This document shows, piece by piece, positions 25,664 to 34,649 of a DNA stretch of 64,000 nt. The first letter of the stretch is position 1, and each line of letters opens with the position of its first letter. Location of the stretch: the NCBI RefSeq assembly GCF_002929805.1, contig NZ_PJJM01000083.1, forward strand, positions 1 through 64,000, written 5' to 3'. The notes below the pieces were generated by a model. That model was not told where the DNA came from and made no database searches. It saw only the letters and a program-made list of their open reading frames with translations. Made by a program: the position numbers and the translations under genes. This stretch comes from Cryobacterium sp. Y50. Its GTDB lineage: Bacteria > Actinomycetota > Actinomycetes > Actinomycetales > Microbacteriaceae.

Positions 25664-26940
25664 TTCGCGCCCTTCACGGCAAGCGGCGTGAGCACCTCGA
25701 GGCCGCCGAGGTACGGCCGCAGCGCCTCTGGGACCAGCACCGAGCCATCCGCTTGCTGGTGGGTTTCGAGCATCGCGACGAGCCAGCGCGTGGTCGCAAG
25801 CGTGCCGTTGAGGGTCGCGACCGGCGCGGTCTTGCCCGATTCGGTGCGATAACGGATGTCCAGCCGGCGTGCCTGGTAGGTGGTGCAGTTGCTCGTGCTG
25901 GTGAGCTCGCGGAAAGCATTCTGGGTGGGCACCCAGGCCTCGATGTCGAACTTGCGGGCGGCGCTTGAGCCGAGGTCGCCGGCGGCGACATCGATCACCC
26001 GGTAGCTCAGGCCGAGAGACTGCAGCATGCCTTCCTGCAGGGCGACGAGGCGATCGTGCTCGGCCTCGGCGTTTTCAGGCAGTACATAGGTGAACATTTC
26101 GAGCTTGTTGAACTGGTGCACCCGAATGATTCCGCGGGTGTCTTTGCCTCCCGAACCGGCCTCGCGACGGTAGCAGGTGCTCCAGCCGGCGTAGCGTAGC
26201 GGCTCCTCGGAGAGGTCGAGGATCTCGTCCTTGTGGTACCCGGCGAGCGCGACCTCGCTCGTGCCGGTGAGGTACAGGTCGTCGGCGGGCAGGTAGTAGA
26301 CCTCATCGTTGTGTTCACCGAGGAAGCCGGTGCCGTCCATGATCTCAGGGCGCACGAGCGTGGGGGTGATGAGCGGTACGAAGCCGGCGTCGAGCGCCCG
26401 GTCGAGCGCCATGTTCATGAGTGCGATCTCGAGGCGTGCGCCGATGCCCTTGAGAAAATAGAACCGGGTACCAGAGACCTTGGCGCCGCGAGCCATGTCG
26501 ATGGCGCCGAGCAGCTCGCCGAGCTCGAGGTGGTCGCGCGGCTCGAAGTCGAAGACTGGGGCTTCGCCGTGGGTGCGCAGGGTCACGAAGTTGGCCTCGT
26601 CACCGGCTGGGACACCGTCGATGATGGGGTTGGCGATGGTCTTGACGATCTTGCTGAAGCGTTCCTCGGCCTCAGCTGCTACGGCGCCAGCGGCCTTCAC
26701 TTCTGCAGCGAGACCGCGCGCCTCGGCGACGAGGGTCTTCTTCTGCTCGGGCGGGGCCTGGGCTACCGTCTTGCCGAACAGGTTCTGCCTCGCGCGCAGA
26801 TCTTCAAACGCAGTGATGGATGCGCGGCGCTGCGCGTCGGCGGTGAGCGCGACATCCACCGCTTCAACGGAGTCGCCACGGGCCTCCTGCGAACGCTTGA
26901 AGAGGTCAGGGTTTTCGCGTAACAGCACCGGATCAATCAC
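25660..26940 (-). CDS. serS: seryl-tRNA synthetase
   Basis: A protein of 426 aa, normal for SerRS, that charges tRNA-Ser in the cytoplasm. An N-terminal coiled-coil arm (about 30-110) that grips the tRNA variable arm is followed by the class II core: [21 protein letters not shown] for the serine pocket, motif 2 in [22 protein letters not shown], and motif 3 in [17 protein letters not shown]. It begins with ATG 26940, closely divergent from the DAG-kinase gene. The two tRNA-Ser genes downstream put charging enzyme and substrates within 4 kb. Confidence 0.97.
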   Translation of the reverse strand: MIDPVLLRENPDLFKRSQEARGDSVEAVDVALTADAQRRASITAFEDLRARQNLFGKTVAQAPPEQKKTLVAEARGLAAEVKAAGAVAAEAEERFSKIVKTIANPIIDGVPAGDEANFVTLRTHGEAPVFDFEPRDHLELGELLGAIDMARGAKVSGTRFYFLKGIGARLEIALMNMALDRALDAGFVPLITPTLVRPEIMDGTGFLGEHNDEVYYLPADDLYLTGTSEVALAGYHKDEILDLSEEPLRYAGWSTCYRREAGSGGKDTRGIIRVHQFNKLEMFTYVLPENAEAEHDRLVALQEGMLQSLGLSYRVIDVAAGDLGSSAARKFDIEAWVPTQNAFRELTSTSNCTTYQARRLDIRYRTESGKTAPVATLNGTLATTRWLVAMLETHQQADGSVLVPEALRPYLGGLEVLTPLAVKGAK

Positions 26941-27003
26941 CCGGTCAGTCTACAAGTGCACACGGACGGGTAAACGCGGAGTCAACCCAGTAGCCTAGGC
27001 CTC

Positions 27004-27987
27004 GTGACCGCCTCCGAACGCCTCGATCAGCACGCCGCCGTCGTCTATAATCCAGCGAAAGTTGACCTCGCCAAACTGCGAGCGAGCGTGGCCGCGGCCG
27101 CGCAGTCCGCTGGCTGGGGTGAAACACAGTGGTTCGAAACGAGCAAGGACAACGTCGGCCAGGCGGCCACCAAACAGGCGCTCGGCGCTGGCGCTTCGAT
27201 GGTGCTCTCGGCCGGCGGCGATGGCACGGTTCGCGCGGTAGCCGAGGCGCTGCGTGACTCCGGCGTGCGCATGGCGATCGTGCCGTCGGGCACCGGCAAC
27301 CTGCTCGCGCGCAACCTCGATCTGCCCCTCGGCAGCGTCGACGCTGCCACCGTGATCGCATTCGGCGGCGCGGACAAGTCCATCGACCTCGGCGTCGCCA
27401 GCGTCACCACCGAGGCCGGCGCGGTCGAAGAACACGTTTTTCTGGTCATGGCCGGGCTCGGACTCGACGCGCAGATGATCGCCCACACCCGGGACGACCT
27501 CAAGAAGCAAGTGGGCTGGCTCGCCTACGTTGACGGGGTGGCGCGGGCGCTGCCGAAGGCGCGGCCATTTCGCATCCGCTACAGCGTTGCTGGGCGCACC
27601 GCCCGCCCGGCGCAGGTGAGCGCCATTCTCGTCGCCAACTGCGGGCTGCTGCCGGGCAACCTGCAGTTTCTGCCCGATGCGCGCCTCGACGACGGCATTC
27701 TCGACATTGCCGTGCTGCAGCCCAAGGGCATGCTCGGCTGGCTGACCATCTGGCGACGGGTGACCTGGGAGAACGGCGTGCTGCGTCGCTCGGCGGTGGG
27801 GCGACGCATGATTGCGGCTACGGAGTCATCGAATGAGCGCGTGATGACGACCCTGCGCGGGCCCGATATTCGCATCGCTCTTGAGCACCCCCAGGATTTC
27901 GAGCTCGACGGCGACGAGTTCGGGCTGGTGCAGAAGGTGCGGCTACACGCCGATGCTGGCGCGCTGATCGTGCGCGTGCCGGCCTGA
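27004..27987 (+). CDS. diacylglycerol kinase/sphingosine kinase family lipid kinase
   Basis: A protein of 327 aa from GTG 27004. The DAGK catalytic domain begins VVYNPAKVD; the nucleotide-binding GGDGT lies at 71-75 and is followed by VPSGTGNLLARNL. The second domain contains LVMAGLGLDAQMI and GDEFGLVQKV, a DxE-like end. Members phosphorylate diacylglycerol, undecaprenol or other lipids at the membrane face. It is divergent from serS across only about 60 bp. Confidence 0.9.
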   Translation: MTASERLDQHAAVVYNPAKVDLAKLRASVAAAAQSAGWGETQWFETSKDNVGQAATKQALGAGASMVLSAGGDGTVRAVAEALRDSGVRMAIVPSGTGNLLARNLDLPLGSVDAATVIAFGGADKSIDLGVASVTTEAGAVEEHVFLVMAGLGLDAQMIAHTRDDLKKQVGWLAYVDGVARALPKARPFRIRYSVAGRTARPAQVSAILVANCGLLPGNLQFLPDARLDDGILDIAVLQPKGMLGWLTIWRRVTWENGVLRRSAVGRRMIAATESSNERVMTTLRGPDIRIALEHPQDFELDGDEFGLVQKVRLHADAGALIVRVPA

Positions 27988-28019
27988 GTGAGATGGCCTG
28001 AGTGAGATGGCTGAGCTAG

Positions 28020-28511
28020 CTATAGGCGCGACGATCGGGAACGCCACCGCAGGGCGTGGACGAACAGCAGGCCCACAACGGTGAGTAGACCGGTGGAGAT
28101 CATTGCGGGCGCGAGAGCGTAGATCAACTGCTGCATCACCATCTCGATGGGTACCTCCGCACTCGAGGATCCCGCGAAGCCCGAGCTGAAATAGGTGGCA
28201 GTAATCGTGCGCACCTGCAGGATCATCCCGCCGATGATGAGGGCTGGCCCAAGAATCCACAAGGCGATGATGAACGGATTACGCGGCTCGTATTGGTCGA
28301 GAGGCTCGTCGTCGTCAGCTGTACCGTCTGCAGGCACGGGAAGCGCGCCCGAGTCGCGCCCGTCTGTACCAACGGATGCTGCTGGCTGGTTGGGAGAGGT
28401 AGGCGCGAACAGTTCGGTCATCTTTGAGCTACCGGAATCCGCCGAGTCACCGGGCTCATAGCCACGCTGATACCGGGCATCGTGATTCGGGTCAAAGCGC
28501 GGGTCGGTCAT
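28020..28511 (-). CDS. hypothetical membrane protein
   Basis: A protein of 163 aa with a disordered acidic N-terminus of about 80 residues and two transmembrane helices (FIIALWILGPALIIGGMIL and MISTGLLTVVGLLFVHAL). It ends in a basic RWRSRSSRL. It overlaps the pheA stop by 4 bp (28508-28511) and follows pheA in the same operon. I recognise no family. The pattern of a disordered cytoplasmic tail plus a small membrane anchor is common in actinobacteria. Confidence 0.75.
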   Translation of the reverse strand: MTDPRFDPNHDARYQRGYEPGDSADSGSSKMTELFAPTSPNQPAASVGTDGRDSGALPVPADGTADDDEPLDQYEPRNPFIIALWILGPALIIGGMILQVRTITATYFSSGFAGSSSAEVPIEMVMQQLIYALAPAMISTGLLTVVGLLFVHALRWRSRSSRL

Positions 28512-29464
28512 TGGGTGGGCTCCCCCGCGATCAGCCCACGCAACCAGTCGCGGGCCTCGATGAAGATGCCGTCGTCGTAGCGGGAGGTGAATTCGATCGG
28601 CCGCTTGTCAGCGCGCGGATACGACCCGAGAAAGATCACCTTGGGGCTGAACCGGCGCAGGCCGAGCAGGGCGTCGGCGACCCGCTCGTCAAGGATGTGC
28701 CCCTCGGCGTCGACGACGAAGCGGTACCGTCCAAGGGAATCACCGATCGGCCGGGACTGGATGAGACTGAGGTTCACGCCGCGGGTGGCGAACTGCTCGA
28801 GCATGTCGAGCAGGGCACCGGAGCGATCGCTCGGCAGCTCGATGATGAGACTGGTCTTGTCGGCGCCGGTCGGCGCGGTGAGTTCGGCGGTGCGGCCGAC
28901 CAGCACGAACCGGGTGACAGCGTTGGGGTTGTCCCCGATATTCGAGGCGAGAACGACGAGGTCGTGGTGCTTGTCGATTCCGGGCGGGGCGATCGCGGCA
29001 TCCGCTTGATCGGTGTCCAAGAGGGCGGAGGCAGCGGCGACGTTGCTCGATGCGGGGATGTGGCCGTGGCTCGGCAGGGTCTGTTCGAGCCAGATACGGC
29101 ACTGCCCATAGGCGACCGGATGCGCGTTGATGACGCGCACGTCGTCCAACGTTGTGCCGGGGCGAGCGACCAGTACGAAGTTCACCGGCACCAAGTATTC
29201 GCCGATGATGCGCAGGTTCGGCACGCTCGCGAGGGCATCCTGCGTGGCCGTGACTCCGCCGTCGACCGAGTTCTCAATGGCGATCATTGCCGCCACGCTA
29301 CGGCCGCTCGTGACATCGGCGAACGCCTCACCCACATTGTTGACCGGACGCCAGATCTGGCCGCGGGCGCCGGGTACCTGGGCGAGCGCCGCTTCGGTAA
29401 AGGTGCCGGCCGGGCCGAGATAGCTGTAAGTCTGGGTGTGGGACGGATTCGGCGAGTCGGGCAT
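28508..29464 (-). CDS. pheA: prephenate dehydratase
   Basis: A monofunctional enzyme of 318 aa that converts prephenate to phenylpyruvate in phenylalanine synthesis. The catalytic domain opens YSYLGPAGTFTEAAL; GRSVAAMIAIENSVDGGV and the substrate-binding NAVTRFVLVGR are present. The C-terminal ACT domain (GALLDMLEQFATRGVNLSLI, QSRPI) gives Phe feedback control. No chorismate mutase domain is fused, as is usual in actinobacteria. It is followed by the small membrane protein gene with a 4-bp overlap. Confidence 0.95.
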   Translation of the reverse strand: MPDSPNPSHTQTYSYLGPAGTFTEAALAQVPGARGQIWRPVNNVGEAFADVTSGRSVAAMIAIENSVDGGVTATQDALASVPNLRIIGEYLVPVNFVLVARPGTTLDDVRVINAHPVAYGQCRIWLEQTLPSHGHIPASSNVAAASALLDTDQADAAIAPPGIDKHHDLVVLASNIGDNPNAVTRFVLVGRTAELTAPTGADKTSLIIELPSDRSGALLDMLEQFATRGVNLSLIQSRPIGDSLGRYRFVVDAEGHILDERVADALLGLRRFSPKVIFLGSYPRADKRPIEFTSRYDDGIFIEARDWLRGLIAGEPTQ

Positions 29465-29499
29465 GGCTGACAGCCTACTGGGGATGCCAGACTGTGCTC

Positions 29500-31116
29500 A
29501 TGAGCGAACGCGCGGGCACCCCAGCCCTGGAATCTGATTTGATCGACGTTGATGGGCTGGTCAAGGCCTATTACGACCTGAAACCGGATGTCGCGGTGCC
29601 GGCCCAGCAGGTCGTCTTCGGCACCTCCGGACATCGCGGCAGTTCGCTGAACACCGCGTTCAACGAGGATCACATCAGCGCCACGACGCAGGCGATCGTG
29701 GAGTATCGCGCCGGTCAGGGCATCACCGGCCCGCTGTTCATTGGTACCGACCCGCACGCCCTGAGCGGCCCGGCCTACACGACCGCCCTGGAGGTGCTCG
29801 TCGCCAACGGCGTGCGCGTGATCGTGGACGAGTTCGACGACTACGTGCCCACTCCCTCCCTGTCGCACGCAATTTTGGCCTACAACAGCGGCGAGCACGG
29901 CGACCTGGCCGACGGCATCGTCGTCACCCCGAGCCACAACCCACCGATGGACGGCGGTTTCAAGTACAACCCGCCACACGGCGGTCCGGCCGACAGCGAT
30001 GCCACCTCGTGGATCGCCAACCGGGCAAACGAGCTCATCGCTCATGGTCTGGATGGCGTACTGATGAGCGAACCCAGCGCCCTGGAAACCTATGACTTTC
30101 GCGGCAACTACGTGAACGACCTCGAGAACATCATCGACATGCGGGCGATCCGCACCAGCGGAATCCGCATCGGGGCCGACCCGCTCGGCGGCGCGAGCGT
30201 GGGCTACTGGGGTGCCATCCGTGACCGCTATGAGATCGACTTGGTCGTGGTCAACCCGAAAGTCGATCCGACCTGGCGCTTCATGACCCTGGATTGGGAC
30301 GAGAAGATTCGCATGGATCCGTCGAGTGCGTCGGTGATGGCATCCGTTGTCGCGCACAAAGACGAGTACGACATTCTGACCGGCAACGACGCCGATGCCG
30401 ACCGGCACGGCATCGTCACGCCCGACGGCGGCCTGATGAACCCGAACCACTTTCTGGCCGTCGCCATCGATTACCTGTACAGCCACCGCGAAGGCTGGAA
30501 GCCCGACGCCGCGGTCGGCAAAACCCTCGTCTCGTCGACGATGATCGACCGGGTCACCGGCTTTCTCGGCCGCGACCTGTGGGAGGTTCCGGTCGGCTTC
30601 AAGTGGTTCGTGCCCGGTCTCATCGACGGTTCCGTCGCTTTCGGCGGTGAAGAGAGCGCCGGAGCGAGTTTCGTGCGCTTCGACGGCACCGTCTGGACCA
30701 CCGACAAAGACGGCATTCTGCTCGCCCTACTCGCCTCCGAGATTCTCGCGGTGACCGGCAAGACCCCGAGCGAGCGCTACGCGGAACTGACCGAGCACTT
30801 CGGCGCGCCTTCTTATGCGAGAGTGGATGCTGCGGCCACGCCCGCGCAGAAAGCCGCCCTGGCCAAGCTTGACGGCTCGATGATCACGGCCACCGAGCTA
30901 GCCGGCGAGAAGATCACCGGCGCGTTCAGTGTTGCTCCCGGCAACGGCGCTGCCATCGGCGGAGTGAAGGTCACCACCGAGAACGCCTGGTTTGCGGCCC
31001 GGCCGAGTGGTACCGAAGACGTCTACAAGATCTACGCCGAGTCTTTTCTCGGCGACGAGCACCTGCGCCAAGTTCAGCTTGAGGCCAAAGTTATCGTCGA
31101 CACGGCGATCGCTTAA
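29500..31116 (+). CDS. pgm: phosphoglucomutase (alpha-D-glucose phosphate-specific)
   Basis: A protein of 538 aa from the ATG at 29500; an in-frame GTG at 29494 is possible. It interconverts glucose 1- and 6-phosphate. It shows FGTSGHRG at the start, the phosphoserine loop VTPSHNPP, the metal loop GNDADADRHGI, the sugar loop GGEESAGASF, and the C-terminal phosphate-binding RPSGTEDVYKIY. It is divergent from pheA, with only 35 bp between the starts. Length and motifs match the PGM subfamily, not phosphomannomutase. Confidence 0.96.
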   Translation: MSERAGTPALESDLIDVDGLVKAYYDLKPDVAVPAQQVVFGTSGHRGSSLNTAFNEDHISATTQAIVEYRAGQGITGPLFIGTDPHALSGPAYTTALEVLVANGVRVIVDEFDDYVPTPSLSHAILAYNSGEHGDLADGIVVTPSHNPPMDGGFKYNPPHGGPADSDATSWIANRANELIAHGLDGVLMSEPSALETYDFRGNYVNDLENIIDMRAIRTSGIRIGADPLGGASVGYWGAIRDRYEIDLVVVNPKVDPTWRFMTLDWDEKIRMDPSSASVMASVVAHKDEYDILTGNDADADRHGIVTPDGGLMNPNHFLAVAIDYLYSHREGWKPDAAVGKTLVSSTMIDRVTGFLGRDLWEVPVGFKWFVPGLIDGSVAFGGEESAGASFVRFDGTVWTTDKDGILLALLASEILAVTGKTPSERYAELTEHFGAPSYARVDAAATPAQKAALAKLDGSMITATELAGEKITGAFSVAPGNGAAIGGVKVTTENAWFAARPSGTEDVYKIYAESFLGDEHLRQVQLEAKVIVDTAIA

Positions 31117-31279
31117 CCCATGCTTTCGGTGCAGCGGTAACGCTTCGCCCGAAGCAGAATGGTTGGGTTTTCGAGATTTCTTCCGCTGACCGGAATCACT
31201 GACAAGCTCGATCCAAGGGCCTTTCCAAAGAGACCGCCGTCGGAACCGACGCTCACGATTTCAAAAGGTGTGGGAGCCG

Positions 31280-31993
31280 TCAAGGGACGCTCCAGTAGTA
31301 CGCCGTGCCGCCCGGGTGGTCCTCCGTGATCGCCGTGTCGACCGAGCGGTAATCGGAATTTAGGGTGTGCCCGGCAAACGAAATTGAGATGGCGTCCCCC
31401 GTACGCTCGACCTTCGAAACGATGCCGGTGTGATCGCGGTCGCCGGTGTTGTCCCAGTCGAACTGCACGATGTCGCCGACCTTGACCTGGTCGCGCTGCT
31501 GATCGGTGAGGGCCGTGGCCTTGCCTGTGGCGGCAATATACTTCATGAAGGCCGTCGAGCTGCGCCAGGCGGCGGATGCGTCGTAGGCGTTACCGTTCTT
31601 CGGGCTCGACCAAACATCGTCCATGGTCCAGCCGCGGGCGATCATGGCCTGGCTGGCGAAGTTGACGCAATCGTTGATGCCGAGCACGCCCCAGTCGGCG
31701 GAGTTGTAGTCTTTCTCGTCCCAGTGCGCGAGCACGTAGTCCAGCTGCGCCGATACTTCGGCGCTGAGTGCCGGCCCCGATTCGACCTCAACCGCATCGA
31801 CCGGGTCTGTGGGGGTGGCGCGGTCCGTTGCGGCGGGGGTGGCGGCATCCGTTGCTGGCGCCGTTGTATGCGCGGTAGTCGAGGGCGCGTCGGGACCTTC
31901 GATGGCCTGCACGACGAGCGCGGTCGCACCGACCGCGAGCACGGCTCCAACGGCTGCCGTCAGGCCGAGTCGTTGCCACCGGGTCAACTGCAC
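31280..31993 (-). CDS. secreted amidase-domain (Amidase_6) protein
   Basis: About 237 aa from GTG 31993, which places a transmembrane/signal helix right at the N-terminus (LGLTAAVGAVLAVGATALVV); the frame is open to 32107. A Thr/Ala/Pro linker of about 40 residues leads to the Amidase_6 (CHAP/NlpC-like) domain. The domain has catalytic Cys in NDCVNFASQAMIARGW, His in DRDHTGIVSKVE and a terminal WSVP. Such proteins are anchored or secreted peptide amidases probably acting on the wall. The small membrane protein gene upstream is co-oriented. Confidence 0.8.
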   Translation of the reverse strand: MQLTRWQRLGLTAAVGAVLAVGATALVVQAIEGPDAPSTTAHTTAPATDAATPAATDRATPTDPVDAVEVESGPALSAEVSAQLDYVLAHWDEKDYNSADWGVLGINDCVNFASQAMIARGWTMDDVWSSPKNGNAYDASAAWRSSTAFMKYIAATGKATALTDQQRDQVKVGDIVQFDWDNTGDRDHTGIVSKVERTGDAISISFAGHTLNSDYRSVDTAITEDHPGGTAYYWSVP

Positions 31994-32042
31994 AGGATAC
32001 TCACTTCGTTCGAGGGCGCTTCGGTTTTTTTGGGGGGCGGGG

Positions 32043-32180
32043 TTAGACGCTGAAGGCAGCGCTGAGATAGAGCGCGACCGCCGCGAGGGCGACGAGGACC
32101 CCAACAATGAGAACGCCGATCAGGAACCGACGCCGGGTACGCCGCTGGTCGGCGTCCGTGGGTTCGTTGTTCTGCAACAT
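32043..32180 (-). CDS. small single-pass membrane protein (45 aa)
   Basis: ATG 32180 to TAA 32043 encodes 45 residues: a charged N-terminus (EPTDADQRRTRRR) then one clean hydrophobic helix (FLIGVLIVGVLVALAAVALY) and LSAAFSV. The positive-inside rule puts the N-terminus in the cytoplasm. No clear ribosome site is seen. It lies 50 bp upstream of the secreted amidase gene on the same strand, so they may be co-expressed. Many actinobacteria encode such proteins; the function is unknown. Confidence 0.55.
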   Translation of the reverse strand: MLQNNEPTDADQRRTRRRFLIGVLIVGVLVALAAVALYLSAAFSV

Positions 32181-32251
32181 GATTCGAGCTTAGCGTCGGG
32201 GGCTTTCAGAGTCCTGAATGCCGCCCGCCGACTCGCGGCACTCGTTACGGA

Positions 32252-33175
32252 TCAGCGAAGCTGTGGCACGACCTCGGCGGCGAACCAGTCGAGGTGCTCA
32301 AGGTCGTACAGGTCCATGATCTGCAGGTAGACGCACTCGACGCCGGAATCGGCGAGGGTACCGAGCCGGTCGACGATCTCGGATGCGGTGCCGGCCAGGC
32401 CGTGCTCTCGCAGTTCGGCCGGCTCGCGACCCACGGCGGCGGCCCGGCGGGCGAACTCTGCCTCGTTTGAGCCACCGACGGCGATCAGCGCCACCGAATA
32501 GCTCAGCTCTGCTGGATCGCGGCCGATGGCATCGCAGGCCGCGCGCACGCCGTCATATTTGGCTCTGATCTGGTCGAATTCGGGGAACGGCAGGTTGAAC
32601 TCGGTCGCGAACCGGGCAGCGAGGGCCGGGGTGCGTTTCGCGCCGCCGCCCCCGACGATCACCGGAACCCGCACCTGTGTGGGCTTGGGCAGGGCGGGCG
32701 AATCGACCAGGGTGTAGTGCTCGCCCGCGAAGTCGTATCGGGCTCCGACCGGCGTGTTCCACAGGCCGGTGATCACCGCGAGCTGCTCTTCGAGCATGCC
32801 AAACCGCTTGGCCGGAAAGGGAATACCGTAGGCGAGATGCTCCCGCTCGAACCAGCCGGTGCCGAGTCCGAGCTCCACTCGTCCGCCCGACATCTGGTCG
32901 ACCTGCGCGACCTGAATGGCCAGAATGCCCGGCGGCCGGTAGGTCACCGAGGAGACCAGGGTTCCCAAACGGATGCGTTTCGTCTCGCGCGCCAACCCGG
33001 CGAGGGTGGTCTAGGCATCCGTCGGGCCGGGCAGGCCATCGCCGTCGCCCATAACCTGGTAGTGGTCGCTGCGAAAGAAGGCGTCGAAGCCGAGTCGCTC
33101 GGTGGCCTGCGCGACGGCCAGAACGTCGTCGTAGGTGGCGCCCTGCTGGGGCTCGGTGAAAATGCGAAATCTCAA
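32252..33175 (-). pseudogene. LLM-class F420-dependent oxidoreductase with in-frame amber codon
   Basis: A reading frame of 307 codons plus stop from TTG 33175, with AAGGAAG as ribosome site: LRFRIFTEPQQGATYDDVLA, ERLGFDAFFRSDHYQVMGD, GPTDA, then TAG at 33013-33011, then TTLAGLARETKRIRLGTLVS. Homologues have Trp at the TAG (GPTDAWTTLAGLA), so a single TGG to TAG change explains it. The rest is intact: GGRVELGLGTGWFEREH, VPVIVGGGG, LEHLDWFAAEVVPQL. If the codon is real the product would be an N-terminally lost 247-aa or shorter protein. It may be a pseudogene, a sequencing error or a suppressed amber. Confidence 0.8.
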
Positions 33176-33224
33176 AGGTCTTCCTTACATCACGGGGCGG
33201 GTCGCGACACATGGTTGAGAAGCT

Positions 33225-33246
33225 GGCACGGGTTTGAACCCGTGCC
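33225..33246. terminator. terminator after the methyltransferase gene
   Basis: GGCACGGGT (33225-33233) and ACCCGTGCC (33238-33246) form a 9-bp GC-rich stem with a TTGA loop, extended by GAGAA/TTCTC outside. It lies 35 bp past the stop of the leftward methyltransferase gene and before the LLM oxidoreductase start. Confidence 0.7.
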
Positions 33247-33281
33247 GGTTTCTCAAACGAGTGCCACGAGGGTGGTTCGAG

Positions 33282-34169
33282 TCAAGCGTCAGGGTTTAGA
33301 AATTCAACGCCCGGCACCAGCTCGAACCGTGCCCGCATCACGGCAAGCGCCTCGGGGTTCTGGTCGACCAGCACGAAGCGGCGGCCGAGGGCGGCCGCGA
33401 CGGCACCGGTGGTGCCGCTGCCGGCGAAGAAATCGAGCACCCAGTCGCCCTCACGGCTGGACGCCTGGATGATGCGCCGTAGAATTCCGACCGGTTTCTG
33501 GGTGGGGTAGCCGGTTTTTTCCTTGCCGGTGGGCGAGACGATCGTGTGCCACCAGACATCCGTCGGCAGTTTGCCCTTGGCCACTTTTTCGGGCGTGACC
33601 AGGCCGGGCGCCATGTACGGCTCGCGGTCGACGGTCGTGGAGTCGAAGTAATACCGGGCCGGATTCTTCACATAGACCAGAATCGTGTCGTGTTTGGTGG
33701 GCCACTTATTCTTGGACTTGGCGCCGTAATCGTAGGCCCAGATGAGCTCGTTGAGAAAGCATTCCCGGCCGAACAGGGCATCGAGCAGTACCTTGGCGTA
33801 GTGCGCTTCGCGGTAGTCGAGGTGCAGGTAGAGCGTACCGTCGTCGGCCAGTAGCCGCCATGCCTCGATCAGACGCGGCTCCAGAAAAGCCCAATAGTCC
33901 TCGAACTTGTCATCGTAACCGAGCAGGTCGCCCTTGATGCGCTCGTAACGCTGGCCTTTGAACCCGGTGATCGTTCCGGTCGCATGGGATCCGTCGGTGG
34001 CGACCGAACGCACCGAGGTGGTGGTCTGACGTTTCTGTGACCGACCAGTGTTGAACGGCGGATCGAGATAGATCAGGGTGAAGGCGCCGCCCGGCAGGCT
34101 AGGCAACACCTCAAGGTTGTTGGCGTGGATGACACGGCTCGGGCTGGTCGGCGTCCATGCATTTGGCAT
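33282..34169 (-). CDS. site-specific DNA adenine methyltransferase, orphan
   Basis: A protein of 295 aa. The catalytic DPPF motif lies early (LIYLDPPFNTGRSQ) and the S-adenosylmethionine motif FFAGSGTTGAVAAAL is near the C-terminus, the order of beta-class N6-adenine (or N4-cytosine) methyltransferases of the N6_N4_Mtase family. TQKPVGILRRII and HLDYREAHYAKVLLD are also typical. No restriction endonuclease or specificity gene lies nearby, so it is an orphan enzyme that may act in regulation or as an antirestriction relic. The target sequence cannot be read from the protein. Confidence 0.9.
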   Translation of the reverse strand: MPNAWTPTSPSRVIHANNLEVLPSLPGGAFTLIYLDPPFNTGRSQKRQTTTSVRSVATDGSHATGTITGFKGQRYERIKGDLLGYDDKFEDYWAFLEPRLIEAWRLLADDGTLYLHLDYREAHYAKVLLDALFGRECFLNELIWAYDYGAKSKNKWPTKHDTILVYVKNPARYYFDSTTVDREPYMAPGLVTPEKVAKGKLPTDVWWHTIVSPTGKEKTGYPTQKPVGILRRIIQASSREGDWVLDFFAGSGTTGAVAAALGRRFVLVDQNPEALAVMRARFELVPGVEFLNPDA

Positions 34170-34218
34170 TTGTCTATTCTTTCAGCCTCCGTGCCGTCTA
34201 TCGGCATAGTCTGTGGGG

Positions 34219-34557
34219 ATGACTGCTGAATCGACGACCATTCACTCGCAGGATCTTCCGGGAGTAGGTCTGCTCCGGGTGCGCCACAGCCCGGAACAGA
34301 ACCGATACACGGTTTGGCTCGACGACGACAGCGTCGGCCTGGCCGACTACGTCACCACAAAATCCGCGGTGCATTTCACGCACACCGAGGTCGACGCGAC
34401 CCGGCGCGCCCACGGTTTGGCGAGCATCCTGGTCGAGCAGGCGCTCGACGACGTGCGCGTGCGCACCGACTTGGCCGTGGTAGCCGACTGCTCCTATGTT
34501 GCGCACTGGATCGACACCCACGCGGAATACCAAGACCTGTTGACACGAGGCCGGTAG
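34219..34557 (+). CDS. small GNAT-family N-acetyltransferase
   Basis: A protein of 112 aa from the ATG at 34219 (a GTG at 34213 is possible). It matches the short acetyltransf_CG (YjdJ-like) family: a beta strand YTVWLDDDSVGLADYV, then FTHTEVDATRRAHGLASILV in place of the usual acetyl-CoA loop, and VVADCSYVAHWIDTHAEYQDLL. The substrate is unknown. It is divergent from the methyltransferase gene. Confidence 0.85.
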   Translation: MTAESTTIHSQDLPGVGLLRVRHSPEQNRYTVWLDDDSVGLADYVTTKSAVHFTHTEVDATRRAHGLASILVEQALDDVRVRTDLAVVADCSYVAHWIDTHAEYQDLLTRGR

Positions 34558-34649
34558 GTGCTTTTCGACGCGCGCATGCGTGCGCGAGCGGATGCTGGCG
34601 GCCGCGCCGCGGGCATCCGCTCGCCGGGGCTGGGGTAACCGCCCGCCCG

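Noticed and set aside
26233..26998. Rightward ORFs over serS
   Set aside because: Antisense to an unmistakable seryl-tRNA synthetase.
33225..33246. Sequence resembling a tRNA T-arm (GGGTTTGAACCC)
   Set aside because: No acceptor, D or anticodon arm can be built around it; it is a simple terminator hairpin.
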